A DNA stretch of 64,000 nucleotides from Chrysogorgia sp. JL179-B06 (lineage: Eukaryota; Cnidaria; Anthozoa; Scleralcyonacea; Chrysogorgiidae). Below, one piece after another: positions 34,101 to 46,100 of the stretch (positions are counted from its first letter, which is position 1; each line of letters opens with the position of its first letter). Under the pieces are notes generated by a model, which worked only from the letters and a program-made list of their open reading frames with translations, ran no database searches and was not told the DNA's origin. Where the stretch lies: NCBI GenBank assembly GCA_035772405.1, contig JAYKKM010000052.1, positions 1,145,001 to 1,209,000 of the forward strand. The letters are read 5' to 3'. A program made the position numbers and the translations under genes.

Positions 34101-37100
34101 TAAACATAATAGCGTCTTCCAATATGGCAATATGGTTTTCCATGACGTCACATCACTAACTGCCATTTACGACCACCTGTCATTTACGACCACTTTTGCT
34201 TGGCAACAGGGGTGGTCGTCAAACTCAGGACTGTATCTGTTCGATTGAAGGTCTTTGTGTGTCAAATTTATATAAAAATCAATGGCAAGGTATACGAAAC
34301 ATATCTGTTATGAAATTACATCAGTTTAATGGACATAAAAGCATTAATCATCTGGTAAACGACGAATAGATCTTGAAGCCATGTCCTTTGATTTTAAAGC
34401 GAGTCTCGCTTTAATTGCTTACGCATTTTCTCATATAACATCTGATCTTCACATTTTAATTAGACGAAACCTACACGTTCGATTCGCCAGATTCAAGTGA
34501 TCATTTCGATGTAGAAATAGAATTGATTTCAATCGGACAAAAACACAACATTTCATAAATGATTGATATTACGGAGTTTCACGGGATATTAAAATGTCAA
34601 CACAGTATAATAATATTTCCCTGTCCTTCGGCTGTCCATTCCGTCTTCATGATTGAACTCTCATCTGTGTTTCTCTCATCTTGGAGAGAATCTTTGCAAT
34701 GGTTTGCGGGTTTACAGGTCTCCTAAATGCTTTTCAGACTGCAATTCATTGACAACAAGGGTGAAGGCAAGGAACATTGAGGTAGGGTGAAGACCCTGGG
34801 TACGAGTTATTTTGCAAATTTACGGAACCCCAAATAATACTAATAACAATGAAGCCGAATCTAAAACTTGTGCTACGGCCCGAGTAATTACCCAGTTTGA
34901 CAAAATGGCTTCAATTATATTTGGGTGGCTATACCAATGTTCATGCTCGGTTCCGGGGACCTGCAGCCCCTCTGCTCTTTTTCTCCAATGTGTTTCATTA
35001 CATTTGGCCTATCACCATCCCCCTATTGCTATTTTTAGTGCGTGTTGCCTTGTTATTGTTTGTTAAAGTGCTTATTGCCTTGCTGTTGCATGACATTGTT
35101 ACCTTATGTGCTGTAGTGTGCTACTTGCATCTGTTGACTTATTACCTATTGCTACATTAAACATATCTACTTCACTTCGATCGGTGATAACTTACATTTA
35201 TATAGGGTGCTTATTAACCTATTACTGCATGTGCAGTGTGTATGTTTTTGTTGTGCCTTTCAGAATGCTTATTACCATTACTCTATTAATGCTATGTTGT
35301 GCTACTTACACCTGTGGGGTGCTAGTTACTTTATTACTGCATGCTGTGTGGTTTTCTCCAATTAATGCCATATTATGTGCCCCATCGCTATCATGCTAAT
35401 TGCATCTGTTTGGAGTGCTTGCTGCTGGACATATAAATATAAAGAATTTTTCATCAGTAATGCTTGTTGCCAGTATGCTGTTGCTGTCTACAAAAAACAA
35501 CAACATACGTTTTATGGCCGTTTTCCCCGCTTACGCAGGGGTTGGCCGGTGGTTCCCCACGACAGTTTCCTCCACTTTCCACGATCATGTGCATCTTCCC
35601 TCTTCAGCCCACTCTCTCTCATATCCCTCTCCACTACCTGGCTCCATGTCATCCTTGGCCTTCCTCTTCCTCTTGCACCATCAACCTCAAGCGACATACA
35701 TCTCTTCACCCAGTCACCATCATCTTTCCGCAGCACATGTCCCAGCCACCTTAATCGGTTCCTCTTTACCACGTCAGACACCGATTCAATACCCATTCTT
35801 TCCCTCAGCTCCTCACTAGATACTCTATCCCTCAGCGATACGCCACACATCCACCGCATCTCTGTCCTCTCCAGTCTATTATTCAGCTCCACAGTCATGG
35901 CCCACGTCTCACTTCCATACACCATAGCACTCCTCACACAGGCCACATACACCTTCAGCTTTAGCAACACTTCCTTCCTTGTCAGGATCCCAGAGAGCTC
36001 TTTAAAGTTTCCCCATGCACAACGTACCCTTGCCACAGATGCTGAATTTGCTCCTCCACCCCCATTCAGCATATCCCCCAGGTAACAAAACTTTTTAACA
36101 TTCTCTAAATGCACCCCATTGCCCAGATCCATGCTCTCATCTACGTCACTATCCTCTCCCTCCTCTGCTCTTTCACACACCTTACAAACAAACGTATCCA
36201 CAACTCTAGCTAGTGAGCCCTTGCATCGAATAGAATTATTTCCAACACCCTTCCCACATATACTACACGGCCACTTCCCTAACTTTTCAACATGACCACT
36301 ATTCTTCCTTGACACCATCACCTTAGTCTTACCAGTGTTCATCTTCAAACCCTTTGCCTCGATGCATTCTTTCCATCGCATCACTTTCTCCTCAAGCTCC
36401 TCAATGCTCTCAGCCATCAAAACCAGATCATCGGCATACAACAACTCCCATGGTATACCCTCTCTAACTTCTTGCGTCAGCGCCTCCATCACGCATGCAA
36501 ACAGCAATGGACTCAGGACTGACCCCTGATGGACCCCAACCTTCACCTCAAACTCTTCACTATTCCCATGCTTCGTTCTCACCATAGTTCTTGCTTTCTC
36601 ATACATTGTCATCACTGCTTTCACCAACCATTCTTCAACCCCCAGCTTTCTCAACGCCCACCTAACCACCTCCCTGGGAATTCTGTCAAATGCTTTCTCC
36701 AGATCCACAAATGCATAATATAGTGCTCTATTCTTAGGCATAAACCCAAACTGCATGCCATCTATATTCGCTTTATCTCTCAGCTTTCTCTCCAGAACCC
36801 TCTTCAATACCTTCATCCCATGTTCCAGCAACTTTATAGCCCGATGTGCCCCACACTCCATTGGGTCACCTTTCCCCTTGTATATAGGTAAAAGGGTACT
36901 TAGCTCCCAATCCTTCGGTATCTTTTCCTCCTCCACAACCATATTGCAGATTTCCGTCATTTTCTTCACACCTGCCTGACCAGCTGCACTAATAATTTCG
37001 CCCACCAATTCCGTTGGCCCACCTGCCTTCCCACTTTCCATCTTCCCTATTGCTTTCTCAACTTCCATCTTTGTGATGTGCTCTCTTGGTCCTTCAACTA

Positions 37101-40100
37101 CCCAACATTCTACATTCCCATCCCACTCATTCTCTACATTCAATAACTGCTCCATATACTCCCTCCATCTCTTTTTCATCATCTCTGGTTGCACAACTAT
37201 ATTTCCTCTCTCATCCTTCACGCAGTTCACTCCAACCGCATCCTGCCTTTCCTTAGCTACAGTATCTGCTTCGCTATCTTGTACACAGATCTCTGCCCTC
37301 CGTGAGTCACCAGCAATAGTCTTTTTCAAGACTACAACAACCTGGATGATCAACTTCACACATCTAATTAGGGTTCCAAAATATTTTTAAGTTTTATAAC
37401 CAAGCTTGTCTAGCAATGTTAAAATATATAGAAATAAACTAGAAATACGAATTCGCAATAATCCCCTCGCCCGCCTTTTCTACCCCCACCCCCCCTACGG
37501 GAATTTCTCCATCCATGGTGCCCAGACCTCGCACGCCGTGGCCGTGTATTTCTGTTTTGCAAAAATTCACAATTTCCAAAAGCCCGTTTCGTCGAAGAAA
37601 TGTTTGAACGTTATCTCGGCCAATATTTAACCGATTTAAACTCGGAAAACAGATTTGGAATTAGCGAGTCAACATACATAACATACGCGTTTACTATATT
37701 ACGAGAACGTGAGTACCCTTCGTAAAAACGGTTTATGTACTTAGAAATTAGTCGATTATAAACTGGTCACTTCATCGTATATTATTTTGAACGTTATCTC
37801 GATCGATATTTAACCGTTTTCAATTCTGAAAACAGATTTGGAATTAGCGAGTCAAAATACATCACATATGTGTCTACTATATTACGAGAACGTGAATACC
37901 CTTCGTAAAAATGGTTTATGTACTTAGAAAAGTTAGTCGGCTTTGTCGGCTATGATTAGCCGGTCACTTCGTCGAATATTATGTTGAATATCTCGATCAA
38001 TATATAACCGTTTTCAATTCTGAAAACAGATTTGGAATTAGCGAGTCAAAATACATACTCGGACTCGGATTTCTATTTCCTTAAAAAACTATGTCTCTTG
38101 TGACGGTTCAATTTAATCTGAGTATCTAGTTACCAGTGCCACATCTTCCGATGCCGCGCATGAGGACGGTTGATGCATATATAGAAATATACCTATAAAC
38201 CCGATCCGAAATCAGGAACGGCTTGGATCTCGCGTGATAAGGGACTAAACGCCGGTCGATATTAGCACCCTCGCCCTCAGGCCTTCGGCCTTCGGCCGGC
38301 GCTTCGCGCCGGGCGAGGGGATTAAATCATCTTATTAAATTATCTAAAAGGAATTGTTATAATAATTTTGTTTTATTAAATAAAAATAACACTGAAAAGA
38401 CATGGCAAGGTACAAAACAGATTATAACTACAAAGCCGCAAATAATTCAATGACCAACAAAAATAACAGTTGATGGTGTTGAAATACATGGAACTAAAAC
38501 AAGAAAAATTGCCAAGGAATTTAATAGGCTAACTGAGCATTTCTCCAAGTGATACTAATCCTTTGGATTTCCTCCCCCTAAACTGTCTAAGAGTTTCTAC
38601 CTTTTTCCTGTTTCAAATTTAGAAATAGTGGAGGAAATTTCTAACCTAAATGATAATAAGGCCACGGGACCTTACATATACTACACGGCCACTTCCCTAA
38701 CTTTTCAACATGACCACTATTCTTCCTTGACACCATCACCTTAGTCTTACCAGTGTTCATCTTCAAACCCTTTGCCTCGATGCATTCTTTCCATCGCATC
38801 ACTTGCTCCTTAAGCTCCTCAATGCTCTCAGCCATCAAAACCAGATCATCGGCATACAACAACTCCCATGGTATACCCTCTCTAACTTCTTGCGTCAGCG
38901 CCTCCATCACGCATGCAAACAGCAATGGACTCAGGACTGACCCCTGATGGACCCCAACCTTCACCTCAAACTCTTCACTATTCCCATGCTTCGTTCTCAC
39001 CATAGTTCTTGCTTTCTCATACATTGTCATCACTGCTTTCACCAACCATTCTTCAACCCCCAGCTTTCTCAACGCCCACCTAACCACCTCCCTGGGAATT
39101 CTGTCAAATGCTTTCTCCAGATCCACAAATGCATAATATAGTGCTCTATTCTTAGGCATAAACCCAAACTGCATGCCATCTATATTCGCTTTATCTCTCA
39201 GCTTTCTCTCCAGAACCCTCTCCAATACCTTCATCCCATGTTCCAGCAACTTTATAGCCCGATGTGCCCCACACTCCATTGGGTTACCTTTCTCCTTGTA
39301 TATAGGTAAAAGGGTACTTAGCTCCCAATCCTTCGGTATCTTTTCCTCCTCCACAACCATATTGCAGATTTCCGTCATTTTCTTCACAACCTGCCTGACC
39401 AGCTGCACTAATAATTTCGCCCACCAATTCCGTTGGCCCACCTGCCTTCCCACTTTCCATCTTCCCTATTGCTTTCTCTACTTCCATCTTTGTAATGTGC
39501 TCTCTTGGTCCTTCAACTACCCCACATTCTACATTCCCATCCCACTCATTCTCTACATTCAATAACTGCTCCATATACTCCCTCCATCTCTTTTTCATCA
39601 TCTCTGGTTGCACAACTATATTTCCTCTCTCATCCTTCACGCAGTTCACTCCAACCGCATCCTGCCTTTCCTTAGCTACAGTATCTGCTTCGCTATCTTG
39701 TACACAGATCTCTGCCCTTCTTCTGTATTAAGCTTCTCTCCTACTCTATTTCTTTCCTCCTGCTGAGCCTGAGCAACTAGTTCTCAATGCAGAGCTTCAG
39801 GATTAGTGTCGCCGCTTCTAAAACAGGGATTTTGGATCCCATTATAACACTCTTCCCAGCTCTTTCGGCACTTGGTTCCCTCTGGGCGAACAATGCGTAC
39901 TAACGATATATCCACACTTCTCCAGATGTCTCACAAGCATGGCCTGAGTCCTAGCCTGAACCGGGGTTGGCTGCTCCCATTGGAGGAGGTTTCGTAGGCC
40001 TCGAATCCCTCGCTCCAGCAAGCTGGAGAGGTCGCATTGGAGAGGGATTTCTCGGCTGCGCAGGGAATCACCACAGGGTTCTAGCTTAACAATAGCGCAT

Positions 40101-43100
40101 TGCATGCCAGGGCCACATTGGACTTACAGACCTTGGCGTCTCATCTGGCAACTCCCTACTGGGTTGGTATGATTCCCTTGCCCGAGGTATCCCTTCAGGG
40201 ACTGCGACCCTCCAAATGAGTTTGACCTTCCAACAACTTTACCTATCCTAGGGGGTGGTATAGCCTACAGGCCGGCGTGTGACCAAACACCGATTTGTTA
40301 TTAAATAGTATTAAACTATTGAAAATGATTAATCCAACTTGGTCTAAGTCAACTTGGTCTATGAGTCCTGCCTTCGCCTACATGTATTGTAATGAACGTT
40401 GGAACTGAAAAGAAAGTTGGTTATAAACTCACACGTTTGAAACGTAAACATATCCATTAAGTTAAAACGGTCACGCCTAACAGTTGCTTGCAAATGGCAG
40501 TAGTTGTTACTTGCTGAACTTAGTTTTTGCAAGTTGATATATTTTGTCTGTTAAGAAGATAGTTAACCACAACCAACAATACTGCAACAGTAAACAAGCT
40601 CAATATTGCTGTTTTGATGTATTATTTGATCAATGTTTATTTTTATTATATTTGAATTAACACAAAATTTAATACGCCTTAGAAATCCGGTATCCGGCCG
40701 GATAATTTAAACAGTTTAAACTGTCAAAAACAAATTATCCGGTATCCGGCCGGATACCGGATAGTGAGATTATCCACTATCCGGCCGGATTATCTGTCTG
40801 GAAACTAAATCCGGTGCACCCCTAGTAAAATGGCCAATTATCAGGCAATTAATTGCCTTATGCTCAGTAGCGATCCCCACGTAACTTCTAATAATATCAA
40901 TGGCTAGCCAAGGATACAGGTACAGCTAGTCTGTAATGAGAATAAAGGAAATCAGACTGATATGTGCTTTTAGAGAAACTTGATCTCTTAACTAGTATTA
41001 TAAGAAATGTTAGGAGACCAATAAGGTCAGGATTTGTATGTTGATACTGATTGTTTAATTTACGGTCAAACTATTCTGTCAGTACATGAATAAATGTTCA
41101 ATTTGTATTTAAACCAGGGTTCGAAATTGGTGGTTACATGTACCTTGTCTGGTGCAACCAAAATTTTGCTTGGTCAACTCAATTTTGCCTTCATGTGTAT
41201 TTTTTAGTTAAACCACTGAAAGACTAACTTTAACTATTTGTGGCTTAATCGTTACCAATATTAAATATCAAATTAGTTAAGGGAAAGGGATGATTTAATC
41301 TGGCATATAAATGAAATTTGCAGTGTCTATTGGCCTATTAATGAATTGAAGAACTTTCAGAGGAAGTGAAATTTGGTGTTTCTTGTGCGTGACCACTTCC
41401 CTTTCAGGTTATGCAATTCTCCCCAGCCCTAATCTTGTGATATCAAGGTGTGTTTCCCACAGTTGGAAAGCAGTCATGGCGCTATAACAGCTTGTTAGTT
41501 TACAAAAACGAGTTTACAACAGTTTGGATTTACCAGAAAAAAGCAATTGTGTTAAGAATTACTCATGTAAGGGCTAAGGAAAGCCTTGTAGAAAACTATC
41601 ATACCATGCAGATACCCTCACAACTTACAAAAAAACATTACATTTTTGGTTTCGCTACATTGACGACACCATTACTGCGCTACATGAAGACAACATCAAT
41701 TATTTTCACAAACATATTCACAAACAGAACTGTGACATACAATTTACTAAAGAAATTGAGGAGAATAGAGCTCTTCTTTTTCTAGACTGTTTGGTAACAC
41801 GTGACAAGAATAAACTAAGGACTAGTGTTTACCGAAAACCAACTCACACTGATAGACTACTGGACGAATCATCTTACAACCCAACGGTACACAAAGCAAC
41901 AACCATCAAGACTTTGACAAGACAAGCACAACTTATTTGCGATTCACCCGAAACTCTTCGTAACAAAAACGGCTTAAAAACAAAAAAATCTTCGGCGCGC
42001 GTTTCGGCAAAAATAACCACGATACTAGCTTTATTGAACGGAACAACTACAATATCAACGAGACCAACGAGACTGACAGCATTACAACCATAATAACACC
42101 AACAATACCATACATTAAAGGTATACATCAGAAACTATTGCGCATATAATTTTACGACCTTATAACATACGCGTGTAGCTCACCAACCTACGACTACTTT
42201 GCTACATATACTGACTAACGTAAATGACAAAGAACAGCCTCACGAAAGACAGGGTGCAGTTTATAAGATGAAATGTGCCGACTTATATTTGTGAACACTT
42301 ATATTGGTGAACACTTATATTGGTGACACTTATATTGGTGACACTTATATTGGTGACACTTATGGACACTTATATTGGTGAAACCGGCAGAAACCTAAAA
42401 ATCACTAAATCAGACTAGCTGAACATAAATGAGCTACTATAAACGGGGACAGGACTAATCACATAGCTGAACACCACGTACAAACAAAACACAATATTGA
42501 CTGGGACTCGGCTGAACGTATCACCTTTAGCACAAACTATAAACAGCGACTTACCGCACATTAGAATGTTGGTATACCAACTTGGAACATAAACCACTTA
42601 ACAGATCACCACAATTACCGACACATGTTAATATATACACTGCTGTAGTGAATGTGGGAGAGCTTGGAGTAGACAGACGATACATGGACGATCGTCAAGC
42701 TCGTATCCTCAGAAAAGTGATTCTGAGTCCCGGACAGGAATTGATATACAGTATGTACTGCCTATGCGGTAGTCACTATATATCGGTAATGTTTGGATAT
42801 GTTAATATACACACTGCTTTGGACATCCAAACATTACCGATGCAGTATATAGTGACTGCCGCATAGGCACTCTCCATCTGAGTCTTGGTGGCTCAATGGT
42901 TATAAGAGCGTCTCACCGGCAATTAGAAGGTTACAGGTTCGATTCCTGTCCGGGACTCAGAACAATTTTTCTGAGGATACGAGCTTGACGATCGCCCATT
43001 TATCGTCCAATTACTGACACCATACAAAAGACTTCTTCGCACGCACCGACGAGCAATAGACCTACCGACAAACAATACACCCACACTTAATGCATGACGC

Positions 43101-46100
43101 AACATCCACTCACATCGATTATGACACAAACAACCGATGACGAACAATAATACATGAAGCAACACCCACTCACAAATTATGACACAAACAAACGATGATG
43201 TAATGAACCAGACGTATATATAGGCAAACCTGACAAACACGCTTTACTTGACTCTGAAGATGACCGCCGCTGAGGCCGTCGAAACGTGAGTCACCAACAA
43301 TAGTCTTTTTCAAGACTACAACAACCTGGATGATCAACTTCACACATCTAATTAGGGTACCAAAATATTTTTAAGTTTTATAACCAAGCTTGTCTAGCAA
43401 TGTTAAAATATATAGAAATAAATTAAATCATCTTATTAAATTATCTAAAAGGAATTGTTATAATAATTTTGTTTTATTAAATAAAAATAACACTAAAAAG
43501 ACATGGCAAGGTACAAAACAGATTATAACTACAAAGCCGCAAATAATTCAATGACCAACAAAAATAACAGTTGATGGTGTTGAAATACATGGAACTAAAA
43601 CAAGAAAAATTGCCAAGGAATTTAATAGGCCAACTGAGTATTTCTCCAAGTGATACTAATCCTTTGGATTTCCTCCCCCTAAACTGTCTAAGAGTTTCTA
43701 CCTTTTTCCTGTTTCAAATTTAGAAATAGTGGAGGAAATTTCTAACCTAAATAATAATAAGGCCACGGGACCTTTTAGTATCCCTACTAAATTATTAAAA
43801 CTTTTAAAAGTATTAATTTCTAAACCACTGGAAATTTTATTTAATTATTCCTTTTCTTCTGGCACTGTACCAGATCAATTTAAATTAGCCAGAGTGCTTC
43901 CAGTATACAAAAAGGGACCTCAATAATGTGTGAAAATTATCGACCAATCGCTTTATTAAGTATATTTAACAGAATTCTGGAAAAGTTAATGTTTAGAAGA
44001 TTAATTAGTTATATTGATAAGAACAATACTTTATATAATAAACAATTTGGTTTTAGGGCTTGGCACTCCAATCATCATACCATTAATATTATATCTATTA
44101 TTGATCAAAGCAAAGCCAGTCAAATGGCGAATGTATGACTACAAACGCGGAAAATTTAGAGATCTCCGCAGCTTTCTGCTGAACGTACCTTTCGTACCCG
44201 CAATATCGGACAACATCGACGAGTATTGGTTAAATTGGAAGGACTTGTTTCTGATTGCTGTGGACAACTACATTCCAGTAAAGATAGTCCGAGACTCGAA
44301 CTCTCCTCCTTGGATCGACGGTGAAGTACGTCATCTCATTCGCAAGAAATACGCGGCTCTTAAGAAATTCCGGCTTGATAAAACTTCGGCAAAACGCAGG
44401 CAGAAACTGCGCACTCTAAGTCAAAACACGAAATACCTAGTAAGAAAGAAACACCACCAATATTTAGCAAAAATTGAAGCCTCTTTCAAGGACAATCCAA
44501 AGAAATTTTGGAATTACCACAAGGCTGTCTTCCACCACCGCAAAGGCCAAAGTACCGCAATAACGTACAATGGGTTTACAGCAAAGAAACCGGCTGAGAA
44601 AGCGGAACTTTTCAATGCTTATTTTTTCTCCGTGTTTAGACCATCAGGGTCTAACAGTAATATGACTGCAGCTAGTGCTGACTATTCATCTCCTTTGGAT
44701 ACATATGCACCAATATCAGAAATAACATTTACTGAGAACGAGATTGTTAACTGTCTGGATGGCTTGGATACATCAAAGGCATGCGGCCCCGATGGAATTC
44801 CTGCCCGCATTTTGAAGGAGTGCAGTCAACAAATTGCTCCGAGCCTTTGTGCTATCTTCAATTACTCATTATACTGTGGTCGTATTCCCTCTGAGTGGAA
44901 ATCTGCCGACGTGACACCCATCCATAAAAAAGATTTGAAGGAAACTACCGTCCTATCTCGCTGTTACCAATCGTCAGTAAAGTCCTGGAACGCTGTGTCC
45001 ACAGCAGATTCTATGACCACATCAAGCATCAAATTAACCGCTTTCAGCATGGGTTTCTTACTAATCGCTCGTGCATTACGCAATTATTGTCTGTACTCCA
45101 CACCGTTGGTGAGTGTCTAGATAAGAACATACAGTCTGATGTATTATATCTTGACTTTTCCAAAGCGTTTGACTCAGTTGACCATCGTATTCTCCTCGCC
45201 AAGATTAGATCTTACGGTGTAACTGGAAAACGTCTTGACTGGTTCGGCGATTATTTACGCAACAGAACACAAAGGGTACGATTGTAAACGGCGCCGTATC
45301 ACAATGGGCCCCTGTTACCTACGGAGTGCCGCAAGGGAGTATCCTGGGCCCTTTACTATTTGTGCTCTTTATAAATGACCTTCCCGAAGTGGTAACAGAC
45401 ACCACAATGACGGCATTGTACGCAGACGACACAAAGCTGTATCGCAGCATTGTATCCGTGGGTGACTGTGATAACTTACAAATCTCATTGACGAACGTAC
45501 CTTGACACCTGGAGCCGTGAAAACAACATCAGGTTCAATGCTTCAAAATGCAAAGTTTTAACCGTAACTCGCAAGCTGAACCAGTGACATATGATTACCA
45601 CCTTGGCCCTGTAAATCTGACCCGTGTTCTCGAAGAGAAAGACCTAGGAGTTATTGTGTCAAGCAGCCTCTCCTGGGATCGGCACATCCACGCGATTGTA
45701 TTCAAAGCAAACAAACTGCTCGGGCTTCTCAAAAGAACATGCCCCTTGTTAACGAATATCCAAGTCAGGCGAACTTTGTATCTGTCACTTGTTAAGTCAC
45801 AGTTATGCTTCGCGACTGAGGTGTGGTCTCCAACTCATACCAAGCTGAAAGCAAAAGTGGAAAGAGTCCAAAGACGAGCAACAAGGTGGATTCTCAAAAC
45901 GAAGATCGGAGAATTGTCATACAAAGATAGATTGATGACGCTGGACCTACTTCCATTGTGCTACGATAGAGAACTCAAAGACCTAGTTTTCTTCTTCAAG
46001 TCTCTACATGGGCATACTGACTTAAATGTCCACGAATTTGTTACGTTTGTTTCTCAAGGCCGCACCAGGCTGAGCCAAAACTTTGCCAACCTTAAAACTC

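Larger units (their letters stand above)
22564..34233. mobile_element. Composite palindrome with pogo/Tigger-like ends
   Basis: The left end, TA|CAGTAGAACCTGAGTTTTAC, and the right end (inverse of CAGTCCTGAGTTTGACGACC) are followed by matching sequence. Left-arm segments 22564-23270, 27936-28128 and 28295-28620 pair with right-arm segments 34233-33690, 30347-29972 and 29975-29700. Insertions interrupt each arm: a LINE and a hAT-like element on the left, TTAA-bordered elements on the right. No transposase is recognised. Confidence 0.75.
41600..43292 (+). mobile_element. Penelope-like element: RT end, GIY-YIG and 3' hairpin
   Basis: The frames give [20 protein letters not shown] (RT catalytic YIDD), [20 protein letters not shown], then [17 protein letters not shown]. 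Next come GIY-YIG pieces ([36 protein letters not shown]). Several frameshifts and stops are present. The YIG segment is expanded by tandem duplication (42280-42382). A SINE (42624-43009) interrupts the end. The 3' part ends with a closed hairpin (43250-43292) and tail (to 43422). Confidence 0.82.

Noticed and set aside
34897..35160. Hydrophobic ORF that looks like a membrane protein
   Set aside because: It lies in T-rich degenerate repeats and has no family features; hydrophobicity follows from composition.
35375..36085. 236-codon plus-strand ORF and other plus ORFs to 37390
   Set aside because: They are antisense to the RTE-like LINE, whose minus frame has clear RT motifs.
42884..42963. 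Functional tRNA gene
   Set aside because: Cloverleaf is fair, but the D loop has an insertion and the segment is the head of a repeated SINE with a target duplication.
43250..43292. Second hammerhead ribozyme
   Set aside because: CTGAAGATGA departs from CUGAUGA and the strand after the GUC does not pair with the strand before the core, so stem I cannot form.
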